Origin: Nitrospina sp. LS_NOB
GTDB taxonomy: Bacteria > Nitrospinota > Nitrospinia > Nitrospinales > VA-1
DNA: 64,000 nt
Direction: 5' to 3'
Assembly (NCBI GenBank): GCA_001542995.1
Contig: LFLA01000003.1
Location: forward strand, 142,195 to 206,194
How positions within the stretch are numbered: position 1 is the first letter of the stretch; each line of letters starts with the position of its first letter. The notes below the pieces were generated by a model. The model saw only the letters and a list, made by a program, of their open reading frames with translations. It was not told where the DNA came from and made no database searches. Of the stretch, positions 44,152 to 52,987 are shown piece after piece. The position numbers and the translations under genes are program-made.

Positions 44152-44408
44152 TCTGGCAAAAATTAAAGAACCGAACTTCGCCAGTGGGCAGACTCCCCCG
44201 AACTAGCTCTTTGTGCTTTTTCACTCCACCCTGGCCGAGGGTTGAGTCAGGCGGAAAAGCGCTTTTTTGAGGAAAACCTTAATGCAAACAATGGATTGCG
44301 TTTTCAGGTAGGATTGAGGGATAATAATACTATACGGTCAGTTTCTGGATTATAAAAATTATCCATGACTCTTCGATAAGGGCTTTTCCTTTCTTTTATA
44401 AAATTCAT

Positions 44409-45494
44409 ATGTGTATCCGCTTTTCTGGCAAATTAATAGTTAAGAAAATACTGGCAGTTTCCTTTTTGCTTTGTGTCGTTGGAGCTGCTGAAGTGTTTGC
44501 AGACTCAATCCAAAATCCTATTTACTCGAATAACCCGATAGCCGCGGAAGTGGATGGGGAACCTGTTTATCTGGACGACCTCAAGCATATCCGTATCCAG
44601 GAAGCTCTCAAGCAACTGCATGAAATGCAGACCCGCGCCTTGAAAGAAAAAATTCTCGATAAGCTTGCAGAAAAGCACCCTGAACTGGCTGCGGAAAAGC
44701 CTCCCAAGGTGACGGAAGCGGAAATCAAACAGTTCTATGAAAGCAATCCGGGCATCAAGGGGATAGGAAATCTTTCTCAGGTAAGTGCTGAAATTCGCGA
44801 TTTTCTGGAAAAAAGTTTCCGGCAGGTTCATGTCGAACAGCAATACCAGCATGCGGTGCGGCAGGGCTGGGTCAAGGTTTATTTGACGCCTCCCAATGAT
44901 TTTCATTTGGTTGCAGGGCTCGGTACAGCCATGGTGTGGACGGAGGAAAAAAATCCTTCAACCCGGCGGGTTTTTGTATTGGAATATTCTGATTTCCAAT
45001 GTCCGTTTTGTAAGCGGGTACAAAGCACTTTGCAAACGCTTAGAAAACGCTACTCCAATGAGGTTCAGTTTGGCTACCGCCATTTTCCGCTACCCTTTCA
45101 CAAAGAAGCCCAGAGGATGGCCCAGGCTGTTGAATGCGCCAGGGACCAAAATAAATTCTGGGAACTCCAAGATCTTTTATATAAAAGTATTTCCAACGCC
45201 GCGAATGATAAGGAAGTTATAGGACTGGCCAGGCTTTCGGGAATCGAAGATATGCGGGATTTTGAGTTTTGCTGGCGAAACGGGAAATATGCAGAGCGAG
45301 TGCAAAACGATATTCGTGAAGGAGCTGAGTTGGGGATTCAGGGAACCCCGACTTTTATTTTGGGAGCCTACGATCCGGAAACCAGAACCGTTTCCGGCGA
45401 AATGTTTTCCGGCGCAGTGTCAGAAGAAAAGTTTGTCCATGTTATAGAAAAATATCTCTCCTCTACCCGAACCGAAGCTAAGTTGAGCCGCTAG
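44409..45494 (+). CDS. SurA-like N-domain fused to DsbA/thioredoxin-fold
   Basis: This encodes 361 residues with a signal peptide (VSFLLCVVGAAEVFA). Residues of about 35-150 resemble a SurA/parvulin-type chaperone N-domain (AAEVDGEPVYLDDLKHIRIQ, then a helical region). Residues of about 190-350 are a DsbA-like thioredoxin fold with redox pair CPFC (Cys198, Cys201) and the cis-proline loop GTPTF. It may introduce or isomerise disulfides in bound clients. The DsbD N-terminal-like gene follows 17 bp later. Confidence 0.82.
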   Translation: MCIRFSGKLIVKKILAVSFLLCVVGAAEVFADSIQNPIYSNNPIAAEVDGEPVYLDDLKHIRIQEALKQLHEMQTRALKEKILDKLAEKHPELAAEKPPKVTEAEIKQFYESNPGIKGIGNLSQVSAEIRDFLEKSFRQVHVEQQYQHAVRQGWVKVYLTPPNDFHLVAGLGTAMVWTEEKNPSTRRVFVLEYSDFQCPFCKRVQSTLQTLRKRYSNEVQFGYRHFPLPFHKEAQRMAQAVECARDQNKFWELQDLLYKSISNAANDKEVIGLARLSGIEDMRDFEFCWRNGKYAERVQNDIREGAELGIQGTPTFILGAYDPETRTVSGEMFSGAVSEEKFVHVIEKYLSSTRTEAKLSR

Positions 45495-45511
45495 CTTTTT
45501 CTCCCCTTGCC

Positions 45512-46027
45512 ATGATTAGGATACTGACTTTTATTCTGGCTGGAATGATTGTTCCGGTTTCTGTGTTCGCAGAATCCATTCCGTTTTTAGCCCCAAATAC
45601 CCCATCCGGTCCCAAGATAAGATTGTTCCCTGTGATTGATAAAGACCCTGTCTATTCGGGTGACCGTTTCAAGTTATACCTGTCTGCCCTGATTGAGGAG
45701 GGCTGGCATATTTATTCCCTGAAACCTATGGATGGCAATGAACTGCTGGCAACTCAAATTACTCTTGAGGATAATATTTTCGAAAGCCAAGAGCGCTGGC
45801 AGGAATCTCCAACCCGTCTGATTCAGGATGAGGCCCAGGAAAAACTGGTCAAAGGTCATGTCAGCACTGCGGAGTTTCATAACAGTTTTCGCGTACCCAA
45901 AAATGCGAAACCGGGAAACCACTCCATAAACGGGGAGCTATTTTACCGGGCCTGCGACAACAATATTTGTACCCTTCCCAAAAGCCTTCCTTTTGCCAGC
46001 CAGATTCATGTGGGCGGCATCAAATAG
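45512..46027 (+). CDS. DsbD N-terminal (alpha) domain-like protein
   Basis: This encodes 171 residues with a signal peptide (MIVPVSVFAES). The fold resembles the N-terminal domain of DsbD/ScsB, with a cysteine pair in YRACDNNICTLPKSLPF, matching the CxxxxxC of that domain. DsbD's membrane part and C-terminal thioredoxin are not fused and not adjacent. It is likely to pass electrons to the partner fusion protein encoded just upstream; this is inference. Confidence 0.78.
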   Translation: MIRILTFILAGMIVPVSVFAESIPFLAPNTPSGPKIRLFPVIDKDPVYSGDRFKLYLSALIEEGWHIYSLKPMDGNELLATQITLEDNIFESQERWQESPTRLIQDEAQEKLVKGHVSTAEFHNSFRVPKNAKPGNHSINGELFYRACDNNICTLPKSLPFASQIHVGGIK

Positions 46028-46125
46028 CAGAATCAAGTTTAGCCAGTAGAATCGCCTTTCCTTATTCAGATACAATAGGATAAACTCGTATTACACGTGC
46101 TGATGAGAAAAGGAGATCAAGGGCG

Positions 46126-47406
46126 ATGAATAGCCTGATTAAAGAAAGGCTGGACGAGGATGTATTCCAGCTTCTTGAACGTATTGCCCAGATAGGAGAT
46201 CGCCTGGGAGTATCTGTTTATGCAGTTGGGGGATTCGTGAGAGACTTGCTTTTAAATATTCCTAACCAGGATATTGATATCGTCATTGAAGGGGATGGAA
46301 TCCCTTTTGCGGTCTGCCTGGTAGAAGAATATGGCGGTAGTGTTAAATCGCATGAGAAATTTGGGACATCTGTTGTTATTTTTCCCGATGGCAATCGCAT
46401 AGATGTAGCCACCGCACGTAAAGAATATTACGAATATCCTGGTGCCTTGCCCACGGTGAAAAAAAGTTCGGTCAAGTCAGATCTTTTCCGGCGTGACTTC
46501 ACTATAAACAGTATGGCAGTTAAACTGACTGATCCTGATTCGTTTTGTCTGATCGATTTTTTTAATGGCGAAAATGATTTAAGAAGCAGGGAAATCCATG
46601 TTCTACATAGTTTGAGTTTTATCGATGATCCCTGCAGGTTGTTCAGGGCCATACGGTTTGAACAGAGATTTGATTTTAAAATAGGCAAGCAGGATGAGGT
46701 TTTGATGCAAAACGCCATTGAACAGCGCTCGATTGATTCTTTAAGCGGAACACGCTTGTTTAACGAGATTAAGCTATTGCTCAGTGAGCAAAGCCCAATG
46801 GATTGCATACTCAGGATGCGGGAGTTCGACCTGTTTCAGTTTGTTTCCCCGGAAATGTTGAAAGCCCCCAAAGACCTTGAGGTCCTTGAAAGGCTGGAGC
46901 CGGTATTCCCTTGGGCGGATAGGGTCATTGTTCCCGGAAAACCGGAAATCTGGTACGTCTATTTTCTGGGACTGTTTTATTCCCTGAAGGAAGAAGCGTT
47001 TTTAAAAGCGGCAGACCGTCTACATCTGCCAACGCGCCTGAAAAACTCCCTGCAAGAGGATAGAACTCGTTGTCGAGAAAGTTTGGATCGGCTGGTGTCC
47101 CAAAAGGAGTGGGGTCCGAAGGAGATTTACCATACCTTTGCTAACCTTTCTGTTGAAGCGGTTATATTTTTGATTGCATTGTCTTCCACGGATCGGCTCA
47201 ATCAGTATGCGAACATTTATTTTACCCAGTACCAGGGCAAGGCGGAGCCAGCATTGACGGGGGACGATCTGGTGAAAATGGGACTAAAACCCGGTCCGGT
47301 TTTCCAGTCTGTGCTCAATGCGCTTCGAGAAGCTCGGGTGATGGGCAGGGTGAACTCCAGAGAAGAAGAAGTTGCTCTGGTGGAGGAGCAATTTCTGAAT
47401 TCCTGA
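46126..47406 (+). CDS. CCA tRNA nucleotidyltransferase / poly(A) polymerase family protein
   Basis: This encodes 426 residues. The class II nucleotidyltransferase head is YAVGGFVRDLLL, DIDIVIEGDG and LFRRDFTINSMAVKL, followed by the RNA-binding motif FIDDPCRLFRAIRFEQRFDF. The helical body and tail are divergent and no HD domain is present. CCA addition versus poly(A) polymerase cannot be told from sequence. ATG has AAGGAGATC upstream. It is tRNA-processing housekeeping. Confidence 0.88.
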   Translation: MNSLIKERLDEDVFQLLERIAQIGDRLGVSVYAVGGFVRDLLLNIPNQDIDIVIEGDGIPFAVCLVEEYGGSVKSHEKFGTSVVIFPDGNRIDVATARKEYYEYPGALPTVKKSSVKSDLFRRDFTINSMAVKLTDPDSFCLIDFFNGENDLRSREIHVLHSLSFIDDPCRLFRAIRFEQRFDFKIGKQDEVLMQNAIEQRSIDSLSGTRLFNEIKLLLSEQSPMDCILRMREFDLFQFVSPEMLKAPKDLEVLERLEPVFPWADRVIVPGKPEIWYVYFLGLFYSLKEEAFLKAADRLHLPTRLKNSLQEDRTRCRESLDRLVSQKEWGPKEIYHTFANLSVEAVIFLIALSSTDRLNQYANIYFTQYQGKAEPALTGDDLVKMGLKPGPVFQSVLNALREARVMGRVNSREEEVALVEEQFLNS

Positions 47407-47521
47407 AATCCTGAGCGCTGTCCTGTTCCGATATGTCATGCTCGCCGGTTAAAGCCGGATAGGGATGTGCTATAATGACGATCTAAATTTTCCCTTTAAA
47501 CATGTGAAGAGGTGGTGGCTC

Positions 47522-48106
47522 GTGGCAAGTGTTGAATACCTTATTAAGCAGTTTTTAACTTCGGATAAAAAATCTCTCGATTTGAGCAACCAGAATATCG
47601 GGGATAAAGGGGCCATCGCGTTGTCCACATCCAAGAATCTTCGCCGACTGAAAAAATTGATTCTACCTAACAATAATATCAGCGACGAAGGAGTTACAGC
47701 GATTGCCAACTCGGAAAACTTCAAGCACCTGACGGATTTGGATATTTATGGCAATGTTATCAGTGATGATGGGGTCAAGGCGATAGCCGAATCTCCCCAT
47801 ATGAGCAACCTGAAAAAACTCAGCCTTTATGGCAATTTGGTTGAAGATGAAGGGGCCATTGCAATTGCTGAATCCCAGACGCTTTCAAAACTAAAACACT
47901 TGTTTATCACCTCAAACCGAATTCGGCGTGAAGGAATTGAATCGCTGCAAAAAGCAAAATGCCGCACCCGACTTTGCATTCTTCATGTGGATGACCTGAA
48001 GGACTTTTATTACGAAGAGGTTACGGATGAGGATGACGAAGACTTGATCAATAGCTGGGAAGAACTCAAGGCCCGGGCTGCCAAGGACGGGGATTCAGAG
48101 GATTAA
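47522..48106 (+). CDS. Leucine-rich-repeat (RNI-type) protein
   Basis: This encodes 194 residues. I start at GTG 47522, which has AAGAGGTGG upstream and gives an N-terminus like that of the paralogue at 31611; the ATG at 47465 is possible. There are four to five repeats (LDLSNQNIGDKGAIALSTSK, then NNISDEGVTAIA). The C-terminus is strongly acidic (YEEVTDEDDEDLINS). There is no signal peptide. It is eight bases before another LRR gene with a signal peptide. Confidence 0.75.
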   Translation: MASVEYLIKQFLTSDKKSLDLSNQNIGDKGAIALSTSKNLRRLKKLILPNNNISDEGVTAIANSENFKHLTDLDIYGNVISDDGVKAIAESPHMSNLKKLSLYGNLVEDEGAIAIAESQTLSKLKHLFITSNRIRREGIESLQKAKCRTRLCILHVDDLKDFYYEEVTDEDDEDLINSWEELKARAAKDGDSED

Positions 48107-48114
48107 TCTTTCCA

Positions 48115-48675
48115 ATGCCAAAGCGAAAGTTTATTTTTCTGTTTGTGTTCTTTCTCCTGCCAGTAAATTTTGGTGAAGCTCAAATCGATTTGTCCGGGCC
48201 GGTGGATTATGAGAAACTCTTTGCTGAAAACCTGTCGAGGGGAGGCAAGGTTTTAAACCTCTCAAGGAAAAACATAGGAGATGACGGCCTGAAAATTCTC
48301 CTCCAACAGGAATTCATAAAAAAACTTGAAAAGCTCGACCTAAGATACAACGACATCAGTCCCAAGGGAGCCAAAATTCTGGCTCAAGCCCCACCTTTAC
48401 CAAAACTCAAAACATTGATCCTGAGACATAATTTTTTTTCAGATGAAGGCACATTGGCTTTCGCCAATTCTTCCAGCTTTCCTAATCTGGAGGCATTGCA
48501 GTTGGGGTGGAATGAAGTCCGGGATGCGGGCGCTTTGGCCTTGGCGAGTTCGAAAAACTTCCCTAAATTGAAGAAACTTGATTTAAGGGGAAACTTCCTG
48601 GCTGGAAAAACAAAAGAAACCCTCAGGGCCTCCCTGGGTCACCTGAAATCCTTACGCATATTCCAATCCCACTAA
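48115..48675 (+). CDS. Secreted leucine-rich-repeat protein
   Basis: This encodes 186 residues with a signal peptide (FIFLFVFFLLPVNFGEAQ). RNI-type repeats follow (LNLSRKNIGDDGLKILLQQ, LDLRYNDISPKGAKILAQA, LRHNFFSDEGTLAFANSSSF, LQLGWNEVRDAGALALASSK). The pairing of cytosolic and exported LRR proteins in one operon is unusual. Its function is unknown. The stop is followed by repeat copy C. Confidence 0.75.
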   Translation: MPKRKFIFLFVFFLLPVNFGEAQIDLSGPVDYEKLFAENLSRGGKVLNLSRKNIGDDGLKILLQQEFIKKLEKLDLRYNDISPKGAKILAQAPPLPKLKTLILRHNFFSDEGTLAFANSSSFPNLEALQLGWNEVRDAGALALASSKNFPKLKKLDLRGNFLAGKTKETLRASLGHLKSLRIFQSH

Positions 48676-48738
48676 CCGGCGAGCCGCCGGTGGCTACTGC
48701 AATCGCTTTATTTGGCGAACAATAATTTGTCTCGGCTT
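48676..48738 (+). repeat. Dispersed stop-codon-linked repeat, copy C
   Basis: CCGGCGAGCCGCCGGTGGCT, then ACTGCAATCGCTT and TTTGTCTCGGCTTAA. It matches copies A, B and D. It begins one base after the LRR stop. The first 15 bases form a small GC stem. Confidence 0.6.
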
Positions 48739-48825
48739 AAAAAAAATTAACATGGTTCTCTCCTCCCTTCATAGGGAGGAGTTGGAGGAGGGTTGGCTTT
48801 TACTTTTTTGTTTTAAGTCCCCGTT

Positions 48826-48897
48826 TGTCACCCTGAGCTTGTCGAAGGGTATAAACCCTTCAAATAAGGTGTATGCTTCGAGAACCTCAGCATGACA
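48826..48897. repeat. Short inverted-pair repeat
   Basis: TGTCACCCTGAGCTTGTCGA plus AGGGT faces GTATGCTTCGAGAACCTCAG plus CATGACA. The two are near reverse complements around a short centre. This is the shortest member of the GTCATTCTGA-arm family in the window. Confidence 0.75.
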
Positions 48898-48945
48898 TCG
48901 AAGAAAAATCTCATCACAGTGAGTTTTTCAGCAACCTGCTAGTGG

Positions 48946-49188
48946 CTATACCTTAATGATGCCGCTATCTTCATCATAAAAGAAGGCGTCACCGTCTGGT
49001 CCGCGGTAGTTGATTTCCTTAACTTCCCAGATTTGTTTCATTTTGACATCTGCTTCTGCGGCGTGAAATCGCCCGTTATCTTCCCGCTGCAAAAGGAGGA
49101 ATTTGTTATTGTTATTCGAAACAATTTTCCAATGGAAAAAATCACTTTGAACGGTTCCTTTTTCGTAGTCGATACTGATGATGTTCAT
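48946..49188 (-). CDS. Hypothetical protein downstream of the S41 protease
   Basis: This encodes 80 residues. It is polar and beta-rich (YEKGTVQSDFFHWKIVSNN, later YRGPDGDAFFYDEDSGIIKV), without signal peptide or membrane segment. It follows the S41 protease gene by 30 bp on the same strand. There is no family I recognise. ATG has AAGAGG about eight bases upstream, which supports it. Confidence 0.6.
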   Translation of the reverse strand: MNIISIDYEKGTVQSDFFHWKIVSNNNNKFLLLQREDNGRFHAAEADVKMKQIWEVKEINYRGPDGDAFFYDEDSGIIKV

Positions 49189-49218
49189 TTCTACAACCTC
49201 TTAAATCTTGATGTTTGG

Positions 49219-50775
49219 CTAATAGTTAATATTGGCGGCAATTTCACGGGCTTTTTCCATAGACCGCTTTTTGCTGGCAACGGTAGTATTTTTCAAAATA
49301 CGAAGAGCCAGTTCTACGGTTGAATCGTGTTCCGCGCTCAAAGCAATGTCCTGCTTTTCAAAAAACTTATTGAGACTGGATACTTTTAAGGTCAGCGAAG
49401 ATTGTATAGGGCTGGCCTTGTCCGGTTTCTGATCCTCTTCCCCCGCGACATTATTGACGATATGAATTTCCGGAATAATACCATGTTTGGTGATGTCGAT
49501 TCCCGAAGGTGTGTAATATTTTGAAGTGGTGAGGCGTAGCCCCGAACCATCGCTTAACCTGAAGATGGTTTGCACAGAACCTTTGCCGTAGGAATTTTCA
49601 CCAATGATCAGGGCCTTTCCCGAATCCCGCAATGCCCCGGCGACAATTTCTGCTGCACTGGCGCTATACTGGTTAATGAGAATGGCGACCGGGACTTGAT
49701 GCAGACTGTCTTTGTATAAGCCGCGGTACTCATGGTAATTGTCTCCCCCTCGGCCTTGGGTATAAACAACCATTCGTCCCTTGAAAAGGAAATGACTGGC
49801 CACTTTTACCGATTGGGTGAGCAGTCCGCCCGGATTTTCACGCAAGTCCAGAATGAATCCTTTCACACTATTTTTTTCAGCTTGTTTCAAACCTGCTTTC
49901 AATTGTTTCTCGGTTTGTTTGGAAAAACTGCTGATCTTTAAATAACCGATCTGGTTATCGAGCGTTTTATATTCAACGGTGTTGATTAAAATGATTTTCC
50001 GAGTGAGGGTATAGGTTCGGTTTCTTTTTTCTTTTGGCCGCAAAAGGGTAAGGGTGACCTTGGTTTCAGGGTATCCTCGAAGCAGGTTGGCGAGTTCCTC
50101 AATATGTATTCCGGCGATGTCCTTACCGTTCACACTCACGAATGAATCATTGGCACGAATTCCGGCTCTTTCAGCCGGTGAGTTTGCCATGGTTTTGACC
50201 ACAAACAGCTTGTTATCTTTCATGGTGATCACCATTCCCAAACCGCCATACTTTCCTTCTGTTTCGCGCGTGGACTTTTTAAAGGAGTCCTTGTTCATAA
50301 ACTGGGAATAGGTGTCAAGCGAACTCATAATTCCTTCAATCGCTGAGTTTTCCAGATTTCTCTTGGTAATGGCTTTGTCAGACTGGTCGTGGAGAAAATA
50401 ATAAACTTTCTGGAGCTCGTCCCAATCGTGGCTTTTGTCATAGGTCAGTTTATATTGGGTGCCTCGATTCTTATACCTTACGGTATTGATGCCGGAGTTT
50501 TTGCTGAGTGTCACCAACTCGGAGTCCGCGTTTTTTATCATTCCTTCAATCGCGGCAGAAAACAGTTTTTTATGGTCAGGAGGGTAGACATATTTTTCTG
50601 AAACCAAATCCATGACCTCTTCAAATATTTCCAGATCGCTGTTAAAAAAACCTGCGTCAGCTGTTCCCTTAAAGCTAGCGGAGCCCAGAATATTGACATG
50701 GGGCAAGCATAGAAGAGCAAAAACCCCTGCCACCAGGCCCAATGAATATTTTCTCAAGTTTTTATCCGGGTTCAT
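49219..50775 (-). CDS. S41 family C-terminal processing peptidase (CtpA-like)
   Basis: This encodes 518 residues. A signal/anchor segment (LGLVAGVFALLCLPHVNIL) is followed by a PDZ domain (GLGMVITMKDNKLFVV, then AGIRANDSFVSVNGKDIAGI) and the serine-lysine catalytic core (INQYSASAAEIVAGALRDSG with the Ser nucleophile near residue 371, and ENSYGKGSVQTIF with the Lys near residue 396). It acts in the periplasm on C-terminal tails of envelope proteins. DsbA lies upstream on the same strand. The N-terminal 100 residues are longer than in the shortest family members. Confidence 0.92.
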   Translation of the reverse strand: MNPDKNLRKYSLGLVAGVFALLCLPHVNILGSASFKGTADAGFFNSDLEIFEEVMDLVSEKYVYPPDHKKLFSAAIEGMIKNADSELVTLSKNSGINTVRYKNRGTQYKLTYDKSHDWDELQKVYYFLHDQSDKAITKRNLENSAIEGIMSSLDTYSQFMNKDSFKKSTRETEGKYGGLGMVITMKDNKLFVVKTMANSPAERAGIRANDSFVSVNGKDIAGIHIEELANLLRGYPETKVTLTLLRPKEKRNRTYTLTRKIILINTVEYKTLDNQIGYLKISSFSKQTEKQLKAGLKQAEKNSVKGFILDLRENPGGLLTQSVKVASHFLFKGRMVVYTQGRGGDNYHEYRGLYKDSLHQVPVAILINQYSASAAEIVAGALRDSGKALIIGENSYGKGSVQTIFRLSDGSGLRLTTSKYYTPSGIDITKHGIIPEIHIVNNVAGEEDQKPDKASPIQSSLTLKVSSLNKFFEKQDIALSAEHDSTVELALRILKNTTVASKKRSMEKAREIAANINY

Positions 50776-50828
50776 TTTTAGATTTTTAGAGCAGGGTTAC
50801 AATTGCAAGCGAAAAGATGGCCTGAAGA

Positions 50829-51455
50829 TTAACCATTATTTTTCAAAATGTCTGCGAAAATTATTTCCAGATTGTCGGTCATCTCATCGGTGCTTCCATT
50901 GGTCATGCTCGGCGCCACTTTCAGGACATCATTAATGATAATTGTTGGTGTCTCATTGGCCTTGACCTGCTTGGCCAGTTCCAGCGAATGGTCGGTTTTT
51001 GCCTTGATGGAAGCAGATTGCATGCCTTCGGCCATCTCCTTGCCTATCTTAAAATCACGGGCCAGAAACTTAATGACTTTAGGTTGAAAAATATCGACAC
51101 CCAATTTGAAACTGGTGTCAAACAATTCCTGAGTGAATTCTTCTTCGAGCCCCAGTTCGTCAGCGATATAAAATGCCATTGCCGGGTAAGCCGTTTGGTT
51201 GCCCCAGTAAATGGGGAACTTTTTATGATGAAGCTTGTCCTTAAACTTGGAGCGCAGTCGTTTGGAGGTTTCCAGGAACCGGTAGCAATGTCCGCAGGAA
51301 TAATTGAAGAATTCGGCCATCTCAATCGTTTTAACATTTTTGAGCTTGCTGATGTCACCGATCACTTCGTACTTGCCGCGAATTTTCTCATCAGCCTGAG
51401 CCCATCCGGGTAAAAAGAAAAAAATGGCCAGTAAAATGGCGGAAACCTTTTTCAT
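50829..51455 (-). CDS. dsbA: DsbA family thiol:disulfide oxidoreductase
   Basis: This encodes 208 residues with a signal peptide (ILLAIFFFLPGWAQA). The redox site is CGHC (Cys54, Cys57) in FNYSCGHCYRF, and the cis-proline loop is ETPTIIIND. This is the classic DsbA form and not the SurA-fused form at 44409. It may support folding of the cytochromes encoded on either side. Confidence 0.92.
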   Translation of the reverse strand: MKKVSAILLAIFFFLPGWAQADEKIRGKYEVIGDISKLKNVKTIEMAEFFNYSCGHCYRFLETSKRLRSKFKDKLHHKKFPIYWGNQTAYPAMAFYIADELGLEEEFTQELFDTSFKLGVDIFQPKVIKFLARDFKIGKEMAEGMQSASIKAKTDHSLELAKQVKANETPTIIINDVLKVAPSMTNGSTDEMTDNLEIIFADILKNNG

Positions 51456-51490
51456 GAACGACTCCTTGTATTTTTAAAACGGGTACTCAA

Positions 51491-52807
51491 TTAATGTTTG
51501 ATTTTCGGCCAATATTTCGCGTAATTAAAACGCGGGCTGTGATTTTTTACGTGGCACTGCTTACAGGCTTCTGTGGCCTGGCTCCCAAAGCCCGACTGCG
51601 GGGCCGATGCGTGGCTCCGTCCGGGACCGTGGCACACCTCGCATTGGACGTTTTTCAGGCCAGGTGTATCCAGCTCGCTGATAAAGCCTCCTGGAAGGTT
51701 GAAGCCGACCACATGGCAAACTAGGCATTCAGGATCAAACGCCTTATTGATTTTCCTTAAAGTGTTATAAGCCCGACTATGATGAGAACCTGACCATACC
51801 TTATGTTCTGCAGGATGGCAGGTTTTGCACAAGGTGTCGCCAGCGTAAACGGGTTTATTTCTCTTGTTCCGCTTGCCAGCCAGATTCTCGAAGAACATAG
51901 CTTCGACTTTTTCATTATACTGTTCATATAACTTTACCATTTCGGGATCAAATTTTACACTTGAATCCAGTTTTACCATGTTATGACTCAAAGATTTATG
52001 GCCTTCGGGATCAATCTGTACCCTCAATTCCCCCATTTTTTGCCCCCGGGACGAGGACTGAACGAAAAGTTTGCCGTTTTTTCTCACTGGTTTCATATCA
52101 ATGACATCTGATTCGGTGGCAATATGTCCATTGATCACAATATCGACCCCATCAAGATCCAGGTAATCCAGCGCGGCCTGCCGTTCTGCATGAGTGAGAA
52201 GAACAATGAGATCGGGGTTTTCTGTTTCACGCATACGGGTGATCAGATTTAAAGCTGTCTGCTTTGGGTCTTCAATGTTCAGTCCGACATGACCATAAAA
52301 CAAGCCGGGATCGGCCACCGCCAGGATGCCCACTTTCAATCCGTTTGGCAGTGATTTCACTTTTGACCGCGCGGGTTCAAATTGATCGATCATCAGGTTT
52401 CCCGCCATCCAGGGGATTTGCGCGTGATCCTTCAAAAATTTGGAGCCATAAACCAGATCCCGATCCCCCAGTGCGACCGCATCGTATTGCATTTTTTCCG
52501 TTGCGATGAGAAGCGTTTCGGCTTTCAGTTTTCCCTGGCGTGTGGGTTCTTTAAAATGGTCGCCGGTATCGACAAGTAAAAGGTTAGGGTGTTGGCTCCG
52601 CGTATCTTTGAGGTATTGCATTCGCCGCTCGATGCCGCCCTGGTCTTCCTCCTTGGCGCATCCGCAGGGTTTCAACTCCGCCAGCAGGTTGCCGGTAAAG
52701 ATGATTAAAACCTCCCTGGGGTGTGCCGGTGAGGTTCCGCTCTGACTTACTGAAAGACACCCAACTGTAAATATCAGAAAAATCCATGCTGTCTGTTTCA
52801 TGATCAT
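51491..52807 (-). CDS. Metallophosphoesterase domain fused to tetraheme cytochrome c
   Basis: This encodes 438 residues with an N-terminal hydrophobic export signal. The front half resembles the 5'-nucleotidase/UshA-type metallophosphoesterase (VDTGDHFKEPT, GDRDLVYG, LTHAE, VINGHIATESDV). The C-terminal part has four CxxCH heme sites (CKTCH, CLVCH, CEVCH, CKQCH, about residues 326-424). The CGCAKEEDQGG near the N-terminus is a further unusual cysteine motif. It is likely periplasmic and redox-linked; its substrate is unknown. The start may be the second ATG, at 52801. Confidence 0.85.
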   Translation of the reverse strand: MIMKQTAWIFLIFTVGCLSVSQSGTSPAHPREVLIIFTGNLLAELKPCGCAKEEDQGGIERRMQYLKDTRSQHPNLLLVDTGDHFKEPTRQGKLKAETLLIATEKMQYDAVALGDRDLVYGSKFLKDHAQIPWMAGNLMIDQFEPARSKVKSLPNGLKVGILAVADPGLFYGHVGLNIEDPKQTALNLITRMRETENPDLIVLLTHAERQAALDYLDLDGVDIVINGHIATESDVIDMKPVRKNGKLFVQSSSRGQKMGELRVQIDPEGHKSLSHNMVKLDSSVKFDPEMVKLYEQYNEKVEAMFFENLAGKRNKRNKPVYAGDTLCKTCHPAEHKVWSGSHHSRAYNTLRKINKAFDPECLVCHVVGFNLPGGFISELDTPGLKNVQCEVCHGPGRSHASAPQSGFGSQATEACKQCHVKNHSPRFNYAKYWPKIKH

Positions 52808-52987
52808 TAAGGTATCGGAAATTCCTTTTTAAATCAATCATGGGAGCCGGAACACTTGTGTTTCAGGGGCCAGAAAACCAGTGTTTTAGAAGGCAAAAGC
52901 GTATTGGGTTGTCGAGGAAAACTGTATTTAGTATATGAAATCTCCGTAAAACCCGCTAATATACAGGGAAAACGGGGTGGTTAACCT

